DNA of 7,458 nt from the NCBI GenBank assembly GCA_015494385.1, contig WGBJ01000213.1, positions 1-7,458 on the forward strand, read 5' to 3'. This DNA is from Marinosulfonomonas sp. Lineage in GTDB: Bacteria; Pseudomonadota; Alphaproteobacteria; Rhodobacterales; Rhodobacteraceae. The notes beneath the pieces were generated by a model. The model did not search any database. It worked only from the letters and a program-made list of their open reading frames with translations, and was not told the origin of the DNA. Position 1 is the first letter of the stretch. Each line of letters begins with the position of its first letter. The translations under genes and the position numbers were made by a program. Below are positions 1 through 4,915 of the stretch, piece after piece.

Positions 1-1
1 C

Positions 2-355
2 ATCATCGCCTTTGGCTGGGCCAGCCAGCAGGATCTGGATGACATCGTGTCGCTGGCGCTGCGGGTGAATGATTTCATGTCCGGTGTGATGATGGCGGTC
101 GGCATCAGGCTGATCGATTTCAAGATCGAAATCGGCCGTGTCTGGGACGGTGATTTCCAGCGGCTGATCGTGGCCGACGAAATCAGCCCCGACAGTTGCC
201 GTTTGTGGGATGTCGAAACCGGCGAAAAGCTGGACAAAGATGTGTTCCGCCGCGATCTGGGCAATCTGGCCGATGCCTATACCGAAGTGGCGCGCCGTTT
301 GGGTGTGCTGCCGGTGAACGGGCCGCAGCCCGGCAAACCAACGCTTGTCAACTAG
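2..355 (+). CDS. purC: Phosphoribosylaminoimidazole-succinocarboxamide synthase (SAICAR synthetase), C-terminal part
   Basis: This is the 3' end of purC, cut by the left window edge: 117 codons plus stop, of about 250 residues usual for the family. The enzyme joins CAIR and aspartate using ATP to make SAICAR, a cytoplasmic step of de novo purine synthesis. The frame is open from base 2, so the methionine at 47 is internal. Visible family signatures are the IDFKIEIG segment (bases about 113-136) and the [14 protein letters not shown] segment (about 170-211), which together match the SAICAR synthetase signature around the nucleotide and substrate site. The C-terminal helix ([12 protein letters not shown]) is also typical. 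purS follows after 12 bases in the same direction, so the two are very likely cotranscribed. The identity is secure; only the N-terminal half is unseen. Confidence 0.96.
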   Translation: MIAFGWASQQDLDDIVSLALRVNDFMSGVMMAVGIRLIDFKIEIGRVWDGDFQRLIVADEISPDSCRLWDVETGEKLDKDVFRRDLGNLADAYTEVARRLGVLPVNGPQPGKPTLVN

Positions 356-360
356 GGGGA
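354..360 (+). promoter_or_regulatory. Shine-Dalgarno site of purS
   Basis: The purine-rich AGGGGGA overlaps the purC stop codon and lies 7 bases before the purS ATG. A second AGGGG directly abuts the ATG and is too close to serve as the site. The overlap with the purC stop suggests translation of purS follows on from purC. Confidence 0.6.
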
Positions 361-367
361 TCAGGGG

Positions 368-607
368 ATGAAAGCGCGTGTGACTGTGATGCTGAAAAAC
401 GGGGTTCTGGACCCGCAAGGCGAGGCGGTGCATCACGCGCTGGACGCTTTGGGCTTTGACGGGGTGAACGGGGTGCGGCAAGGCAAGGTGATCATGCTGG
501 ATCTGGCCGAAACCGATGCCGCCGCCGCCGAGAAAACCGTGGGCGAGATGTGCGAGAAGCTGCTGGCCAATACGGTGATTGAATCCTACAGCATCGAGAT
601 ACTGTGA
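368..607 (+). CDS. purS: Phosphoribosylformylglycinamidine synthase subunit PurS
   Basis: A 79-residue protein, the usual size of PurS. In organisms with a split FGAR amidotransferase, PurS is the small dimeric subunit that bridges the glutaminase PurQ and the synthetase PurL, and it is needed for ammonia transfer during conversion of FGAR to FGAM. The sequence shows the family pattern: a first strand ([14 protein letters not shown]), a helix ending in LGF, a second strand with [11 protein letters not shown], and a final helix plus strand (IESYSIEIL). The ATG is preceded by a good ribosome binding site. Its TGA stop overlaps the purQ ATG (TGATG), which favours translational coupling and balanced subunit amounts. 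The gene carries no catalytic residues of its own. Confidence 0.95.
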   Translation: MKARVTVMLKNGVLDPQGEAVHHALDALGFDGVNGVRQGKVIMLDLAETDAAAAEKTVGEMCEKLLANTVIESYSIEIL

Positions 608-1275
608 TGCAGGTCGGGATTGTCGTTTTTCCGGGGTCCAACTGTGACCGTGATCTGGAAGTTGCCTTTCGCGCCGCCGGTGCCAATGTCACGATGATCT
701 GGCACAAGGAAACATCCCTGCCCAAGGGGCTGGATATGATCGGTGTTCCGGGCGGATTTTCCTTTGGCGATTACCTGCGCTGTGGCGCGATTGCCGCGCA
801 ATCCCCGATCTGCCGCGCGGTGGTGGATCATGCCAGGGCAGGGGGCTATGTGCTGGGGGTTTGTAACGGCTTTCAGATCCTGACCGAAACCGGCCTGCTG
901 CCCGGTGCGCTGCTGCGCAATGCCAACCTGAAATACATCTGCAAGACCATTCCCCTGACGGTGGAAAACACCGACAGCGCCTATACCTCGGGGTACAGTC
1001 AGGGCGAACAGGTGATGTTCCCGATTGCCCATCACGATGGCAACTATACCGCCGATGCCGATACCGTTGCACGCCTTGAGGGCGACGGGCGCGTGGCATT
1101 TCGCTATGCCGATAACCCCAATGGCTCGACCGCCGATATCGCCGGTATCTTTAGCCAGAACCGCCGTGTGCTGGGAATGATGCCCCACCCCGAACGGGCG
1201 GCGGACGCCAAACATGGCGGCACCGACGGACAGGCGCTTTTCCGCGCGGTTGTCGGGGCGATGCAGCAGGCCTAG
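607..1275 (+). CDS. purQ: Phosphoribosylformylglycinamidine synthase subunit PurQ (glutamine amidotransferase)
   Basis: A class I (triad) glutamine amidotransferase of 222 residues that releases ammonia from glutamine for PurL in the FGAR to FGAM step. Cys86 sits in the nucleophile elbow GVCNGFQ, and His194 and Glu196 lie in PHPER, completing the catalytic triad. The N-terminal FPGSNCDRD motif and the [15 protein letters not shown] segment are typical of PurQ and separate it from GuaA, CarA or HisH. I chose the ATG at 607, which overlaps the purS stop by one base. A GTG at 604 is in frame and would add one residue, but [12 protein letters not shown] fits the family start better. Length is normal and no defect is visible. 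In many alphaproteobacteria purL lies close by; here the next gene is a sensor kinase, so purL must be elsewhere. Confidence 0.96.
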   Translation: MQVGIVVFPGSNCDRDLEVAFRAAGANVTMIWHKETSLPKGLDMIGVPGGFSFGDYLRCGAIAAQSPICRAVVDHARAGGYVLGVCNGFQILTETGLLPGALLRNANLKYICKTIPLTVENTDSAYTSGYSQGEQVMFPIAHHDGNYTADADTVARLEGDGRVAFRYADNPNGSTADIAGIFSQNRRVLGMMPHPERAADAKHGGTDGQALFRAVVGAMQQA

Positions 1276-1276
1276 C

Positions 1277-1305
1277 TTGAGGCGGGATGCGTTCAGGCGT
1301 AGACT
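1277..1305 (+). promoter_or_regulatory. Candidate sigma-70 promoter for the dctB-dctD pair
   Basis: TTGAGG (1277-1282) and TAGACT (1300-1305) are separated by 17 bases, each matching 4 of 6 consensus positions of a housekeeping promoter. The pair sits in the 36-base gap between purQ and the kinase gene. Transcription would start about 7 bases after the -10 box, almost at the ATG (1312), giving a leaderless or near-leaderless message. This agrees with the lack of a Shine-Dalgarno sequence before that ATG. It is a pattern match only, and read-through from the purine operon is also possible. Confidence 0.45.
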
Positions 1306-1311
1306 GACCCT

Positions 1312-3075
1312 ATGAGCGGGGAATCCGATACAGCAAAGACTGAGCCGGACCATCAGGGAAGCCCCTGGCGGGTCCGGATTGCAATTCTGTTGCTGATTTC
1401 CATTGCTGTGGGGGTTGTGTGGGTTACCAACTCCCTGCTGACAGAACGCTTTACCGACAGCACCCGCAACCGTGCGCAGGTCCGCATGACGCTTTATGCG
1501 GGGAACCTGATCAGCGAATTGCAGCGCGCGTCCATCGTGCCGCAATTGCTGGCCCGTGATCCGACCCTGATCGGGGCGCTGAATTCGCAGGATTATTCCC
1601 AAAGTTCGCAACGGCTGATTTCCTATATCGACGAGATCGGCGCGGCATCCTTGCTGCTGCTGGACAACTCTGGCCGTGTGGTTGCTGCCTCGGATCGCAA
1701 TCTGATCGGGGCGAACCATCGGTCGGATTCCTATTTTATTAATGCCGTGCGGTCGAATGATACGATTTTCACCGTGACCAAAGACGAAAATGGCGCCGTC
1801 ATGTTCACCTATTCCCGCAAGATGGAATACGCGGGCAGCCCGATCGGTGTGATCGTTGTCGAAGTGGACCTGAAACAGTTTCAAAACAGCTGGGCCGGCA
1901 TTTCGGATGCGGTTTTTGTTTCCAACAGCGAAGGGGAAATTCTGCTGGCAACCGAACCCGCATGGCGGGGGTTGCACGAAGAAGAGGCACTTCATCTGCG
2001 CTCTCCAGCCGCCGCGATCCAGCGGTCAATCCAGACAACAACCGACTGGGTTTCCTTGACCGCTTCGGCAAATCTGCTGGGGTCCGGTGTCATGCGGCAA
2101 GAGGCGCGGATACCCTTTCAGGGGTGGAAAATGACCTCGTTCACCACCTATGCGTCGGTGCGCCAGCGGGTGAACGGGGTGCTGGCGCTGGAAATCATGG
2201 GATTTGCCATCCTTTTGGCGCTGACGTTTTTCTTCCTGTCGCGCAAGGCGCAGGTGCGGTCGCGGTTTTTCCAGCGCGAGTCGGCAGAACTCCGCCAGCT
2301 TAACCAGCGGCTGCAGCGGGAAATTGCCGAACGTGAAAAGGCGGAAAAGAGCCTTCAGGTGGCCGAACAGACCCTCGCGCAAAGCTCGAAACTGGCCGCC
2401 CTTGGCGAGATGTCGGCGGCGGTTTCGCACGAGTTGAACCAGCCCCTTGCGGCGATGAAAACCTACCTTGCCGGCGCGCGTCTTTTGCTGCGCCGCAAAC
2501 GGCCGGAAGAGGCGGTTTCATCCTTTCAGCGGATTGACGATCTGATTGAACGCATGGGTGCGATTACCAAGCAGTTGAAAAGCTATGCCCGCAAGGGCGG
2601 TGATGCGTTTGCGCCTTTGGACATGAGGGATGCGGTCAATTCGGCCTTGTCGATGATGGAGCCGCAACTGAAACGCCGCCATGTGGAAATCACCAAAACC
2701 ATGCCGCGCGAACCGGTGATGGTGCTTGGCGATCGGGTGCGGATTGAGCAGGTGATTATCAACCTGTTCCGCAACGCCCTGGACGCCACCAAAACCGTGA
2801 AGGATCCGCAGATCGACATCCTGCTGGCGGCCGGTGAAACCGCGCTGTTGACGGTGCGTGACAACGGGGCAGGGATAGAGGATCTGGATAACCTGTTCGA
2901 GCCGTTTTACACCACAAAACAGGCTGGTGATGGAGTTGGCTTGGGGCTTGCCATTTCCTCGGGCATCGTGAACGACTTGGGCGGACGGTTGACCGCAAGG
3001 AATGCCACGGTGGGCGGGGCTGTATTTGAAGTGCAGTTGCCCATATTGTTAGATGAAACAGAAGCAGCCGAGTGA
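1312..3075 (+). CDS. dctB: C4-dicarboxylate-sensor-type histidine kinase (DctB family)
   Basis: A 587-residue membrane histidine kinase that should autophosphorylate and pass phosphate to the regulator encoded 11 bases downstream. Order of parts: a short cytoplasmic N-terminus; membrane helix 1 at about 22-43; a periplasmic sensor region of about 245 residues, of the size and layout of the double-Cache (PDC) domain of DctB; membrane helix 2 at about 290-310; a charged coiled coil at 315-360; the HisKA dimerisation domain with phospho-acceptor His373 in SHELNQPLA; and the HATPase domain with N-box N484/N488 (INLFRNALDA), G1 box DNGAG (517-521), F-box FEPF (529-532) and G2 box GDGVGLGLA (539-547). 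All kinase residues are intact. The HELNQPL H-box and overall plan match DctB, which senses succinate, fumarate and malate in rhizobia. The ligand here is inferred from the family only, since no transporter gene is nearby. There is no clear ribosome binding site before the start. Confidence 0.85.
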   Translation: MSGESDTAKTEPDHQGSPWRVRIAILLLISIAVGVVWVTNSLLTERFTDSTRNRAQVRMTLYAGNLISELQRASIVPQLLARDPTLIGALNSQDYSQSSQRLISYIDEIGAASLLLLDNSGRVVAASDRNLIGANHRSDSYFINAVRSNDTIFTVTKDENGAVMFTYSRKMEYAGSPIGVIVVEVDLKQFQNSWAGISDAVFVSNSEGEILLATEPAWRGLHEEEALHLRSPAAAIQRSIQTTTDWVSLTASANLLGSGVMRQEARIPFQGWKMTSFTTYASVRQRVNGVLALEIMGFAILLALTFFFLSRKAQVRSRFFQRESAELRQLNQRLQREIAEREKAEKSLQVAEQTLAQSSKLAALGEMSAAVSHELNQPLAAMKTYLAGARLLLRRKRPEEAVSSFQRIDDLIERMGAITKQLKSYARKGGDAFAPLDMRDAVNSALSMMEPQLKRRHVEITKTMPREPVMVLGDRVRIEQVIINLFRNALDATKTVKDPQIDILLAAGETALLTVRDNGAGIEDLDNLFEPFYTTKQAGDGVGLGLAISSGIVNDLGGRLTARNATVGGAVFEVQLPILLDETEAAE

Positions 3076-3086
3076 GACACTGAATT

Positions 3087-4418
3087 ATGGCACAAGCAAT
3101 GAAAATCGCGATTGTGGATGACGAGCAGGACATGCGCCAGTCGATCAGCCAGTGGCTGGCCCTGTCGGGTTTTGATACCGAAACTTTTGCCACCGCCGAG
3201 GATGCGCTGAAAAAGCTGGGGCCGGATTATCCGGGCGTGGTGGTCAGCGACATCAAAATGCCCGGCATGGACGGGATGCAGTTTCTGAAACGGCTGATGA
3301 GCGTGGATTCCGGCCTGCCGGTGATCATGATCACCGGCCACGGCGATGTGCCGATGGCGGTCGAGGCGATGCGCGTCGGCGCCTATGATTTTCTGGAAAA
3401 GCCGTTCAACCCCGACAAGATGACCGAGCTGGCCAAGAAAGCCACCCAGAGCCGTCGCCTGACTTTGGACAACCGCGCGCTGCGCCGCGAATTGGGCGAT
3501 GGCACGGCGGTGATGAAGAAGCTGATCGGCTCATCCCCCGTGATGGAGCGTTTGCGCGAGGATATTCTGGATCTGGGGCAGGCCGATGGCCATGTGCTGA
3601 TTGATGGCGAAACCGGCACCGGCAAAACGCTGGTGGCCCATGCGCTACATGCCGTCGGGTCGCGGGCGGGCAAGAAATTCTCGCTGGTGTCCTGTGCCGC
3701 GTTCGAGGAAGAAGAACTTGGCCGCCGCCTGTTCGGTCCGATGCTGGACGATGGTCCGCAGCCATTAGTCGAGGAAGCCCGTGGCGGTACGCTGGTGCTT
3801 GAGGATATCGATGCGCTATCGGATGGCCTGCAAGCGCGCCTGCTGACCTATATCAACGAGCAAGGCAGCCCTGCGGAAACCCGCATCGTCGCCATTTCCA
3901 ACCTTCAGGCCGAGGATAAAACCGTCGAGGATGTGTTGCGCCCCGACCTTTATTACCGTTTGGCGGCGATGAAAATCACCCTGCCGCCGCTGCGCCAGCG
4001 TGGCGAGGACATCCTGACGCTATTCGCCCGCCTGTCCGAACAATTCGCCGAGGAATACGGTTGTGACGCGCCCGAGGTCTCGGCGCAAGAGGCCGCGCAA
4101 CTGTTGCAGGCCCCGTGGCCGGGCAACATCCGCCAGTTGATCAATGTGGCCGAACGGGCGGTGCTGCAAAACCGTCGTGGCTCGGGCACCATTGCCAGCC
4201 TGCTGATGGCCGATAACGAGGAAACCCAGCCGGTGATGACCACCGAGGGCAAGCCGCTGAAAGAATATGTCGAGGCGTTCGAACGGATGCTGATCGACAA
4301 CACCATGCGCCGCCATAAAGGTAGCATCGTCAATGTGATGGACGAGTTGTGCCTGCCACGCCGTACGCTGAACGAAAAGATGGCGAAATACGGGTTGCAG
4401 CGGTCGGATTACCTGTAA
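3087..4418 (+). CDS. dctD: DctD/NtrC-type response regulator lacking the sigma-54 contact loop
   Basis: A 443-residue regulator with receiver, AAA+ and Fis-type DNA-binding domains, likely partner of the kinase just upstream. Receiver (about 5-120): acidic pair D11-D12, phospho-acceptor D55 (SDIKMPGMDG), T83 and K105. AAA+ domain (about 145-370): Walker A GETGTGKT (174-181), arginine-finger region with R285 (LRPDLYYRL), and sensor II WPGNIRQL (344-351). C-terminus (about 390-443): Fis-like helix-turn-helix (LPRRTLNEKMAKYGL). Two oddities stand out. The stretch between LFG (215-217) and GGT (233-235) has 15 residues where sigma-54 activators have about 21, and it contains no GAFTGA. The Walker B end is LVLEDID (E239, D240) rather than the usual LFLDEIE. 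The protein is thus unlikely to remodel sigma-54 polymerase and may act through sigma-70 polymerase or as a repressor. The ATG at 3099 (MKIAIVDDEQ) is an alternative start; neither has a clear ribosome binding site. The dctD symbol reflects family and position, not proven function. Confidence 0.85.
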   Translation: MAQAMKIAIVDDEQDMRQSISQWLALSGFDTETFATAEDALKKLGPDYPGVVVSDIKMPGMDGMQFLKRLMSVDSGLPVIMITGHGDVPMAVEAMRVGAYDFLEKPFNPDKMTELAKKATQSRRLTLDNRALRRELGDGTAVMKKLIGSSPVMERLREDILDLGQADGHVLIDGETGTGKTLVAHALHAVGSRAGKKFSLVSCAAFEEEELGRRLFGPMLDDGPQPLVEEARGGTLVLEDIDALSDGLQARLLTYINEQGSPAETRIVAISNLQAEDKTVEDVLRPDLYYRLAAMKITLPPLRQRGEDILTLFARLSEQFAEEYGCDAPEVSAQEAAQLLQAPWPGNIRQLINVAERAVLQNRRGSGTIASLLMADNEETQPVMTTEGKPLKEYVEAFERMLIDNTMRRHKGSIVNVMDELCLPRRTLNEKMAKYGLQRSDYL

Positions 4419-4444
4419 ACCACCGTTATTGCTTTATAATCAAA

Positions 4445-4484
4445 TGCGCCGCGGGTTTTGACGTTTCAATGCCTGCGGCGCAGG
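4445..4484 (+). terminator. Long hairpin after dctD, possible terminator or dispersed intergenic repeat
   Basis: Positions 4445-4455 pair with 4472-4482 in an 11-bp GC-rich stem containing one G-U pair. Within the 16-base loop, TTGA (4458-4461) pairs with TCAA (4466-4469) around a four-base loop, so the whole element folds as one long hairpin. It begins 26 bases after the dctD stop. It is followed by GTATTTGGGG rather than a clean T-run, so it is an imperfect intrinsic terminator on the + strand. From memory, CCTGCGGCGCAGG followed by TATTTGGGG resembles a short motif that recurs between genes in Rhodobacterales genomes; this was not checked. Confidence 0.55.
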
Positions 4485-4570
4485 TATTTGGGGCAAGAAG
4501 AAGGGAAAGCAGCGCTTTAACCATTTTCCCCATTGTAATTGCACCCCCATCCCCCTTATGTTCCATCCAA

Positions 4571-4600
4571 GGTGGTCAGCGCGACAGCAGTTGAACCACC
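4571..4600 (+). repeat. Inverted repeat GGTGGT/ACCACC
   Basis: GGTGGT (4571-4576) and ACCACC (4595-4600) are perfect inverted arms 18 bases apart. With A4594 bulged, C4577 and A4578 can also pair with G4593 and T4592. It could be an RNA stem in the rne leader or a protein-binding site. Six-base arms can occur by chance in GC-rich DNA. Confidence 0.35.
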
Positions 4601-4665
4601 GGACAAAAGTTTCGCTGTTCCCGAGGTTACGCAGAAAAAACACCTGCCAATTCCCGACAGAACAG

Positions 4666-4688
4666 ACCGATTGGGTCGAAAGACCGGT
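4666..4688 (+). other. Small hairpin with GNRA tetraloop in the rne upstream region
   Basis: GGTC (4674-4677) and GACC (4682-4685) close a GAAA tetraloop, a very stable RNA loop type. Outside this stem, ACC (4666-4668) pairs with GGT (4686-4688), leaving a five-base bulge (4669-4673) on the 5' side. The combination of a GNRA loop with a two-part stem suggests a folded RNA, but the element is short. Confidence 0.4.
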
Positions 4689-4728
4689 ATTTATGCCCTT
4701 GTGCCGCTTGGCCGGGGCTTAACAGTTT

Positions 4729-4748
4729 GGACGCAAATATAGGCGTCC
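4729..4748 (+). repeat. Inverted repeat GGACGC-N8-GCGTCC
   Basis: GGACGC (4729-4734) and GCGTCC (4743-4748) are perfect inverted arms around the AT-rich centre AAATATAG. This is a palindrome of operator-like size about 170 bases before the rne start. It could equally form a leader RNA stem with an unpaired A/U-rich loop, the kind of single-stranded sequence RNase E cleaves. Confidence 0.4.
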
Positions 4749-4811
4749 GGAGATAGAAACGCGATGCGACGCGAAAAGAATTCAGAGACTGCGACAGGGG
4801 CCGAAATGGCC

Positions 4812-4834
4812 GACCTGCGCATGTGCTGCGCGTC
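4812..4834 (+). other. Leader hairpin GCGCA/TGCGC
   Basis: GCGCA (4817-4821) pairs with TGCGC (4827-4831) around a five-base loop. GAC (4812-4814) can extend the stem with GTC (4832-4834) across a two-base bulge. A smaller stem, GGCC-GAAAT-GGCC (4799-4811), lies directly upstream and touches it. Both would belong to the rne leader if transcription starts upstream. Confidence 0.35.
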
Positions 4835-4861
4835 CCCCTTCGCCCTTACAAGACACCCCCT

Positions 4862-4907
4862 GCAATCAAAAAGCCCCCCGGGGCTACGGCGATTGCCGCG
4901 GTGCAAT
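4862..4907 (+). promoter_or_regulatory. Two competing hairpins just before the rne start codon
   Basis: GCAATC (4862-4867) pairs with GATTGC (4891-4896), enclosing a GC-rich inner stem (AGCCC 4872-4876 with GGGCT 4881-4885). The same right arm, ATTGC (4892-4896), can pair instead with GCAAT (4903-4907) around a six-base loop. The two folds exclude each other, and the second runs up to the weak ribosome binding region (GAG at 4908-4910) before the ATG at 4916. This could control rne translation or RNase E cleavage of its own leader. Only the base pairing is seen; the function is inferred. Confidence 0.45.
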
Positions 4908-4915
4908 GAGAAAAC

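Larger units (their letters stand above)
4419..4915 (+). other. Noncoding region between dctD and rne, probable rne leader
   Basis: About 497 bases without a convincing gene. It opens with a strong hairpin (4445-4482) just after dctD, then an AT-richer part (about 4500-4560), then a run of inverted repeats up to the rne start, described separately. Short open frames here lack ribosome binding sites and family-like sequence. No good promoter for rne stands out. TTGTAA (4533-4538) with TATGTT (4557-4562), spacing 18, is a weak candidate and would leave a leader of roughly 350 bases. In Escherichia coli, rne has a long structured leader used for feedback by RNase E itself, so a similar arrangement is reasonable here, but that is inference. 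Confidence 0.6.

Noticed and set aside
196..459. An 87-codon + strand open frame across the purC-purS junction
   Set aside because: It is out of frame with two certain genes and translates to Arg/Gly/Ala-rich low-information sequence.
586..1995. A 469-codon open frame on the - strand across purQ and the first part of dctB
   Set aside because: It lies opposite two well-supported genes, runs through the gap between them, and its translation is rich in His, Gln and Arg with no family motif. This is the usual by-product of strong codon bias in GC-rich DNA.
3715..3800. Possible frameshift or sequencing error explaining the missing GAFTGA
   Set aside because: The frame stays open with family-like sequence on both sides (VSCAAF and GGTLVL), and neither alternative frame supplies GAFTGA. 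A clean six-residue shortening fits a true deletion better.
4539..4742. A 67-codon + strand open frame in the gap before rne
   Set aside because: No ribosome binding site and no recognisable domain are visible, and codon use is unlike its neighbours. It overlaps the inverted repeats that fit a leader RNA better.
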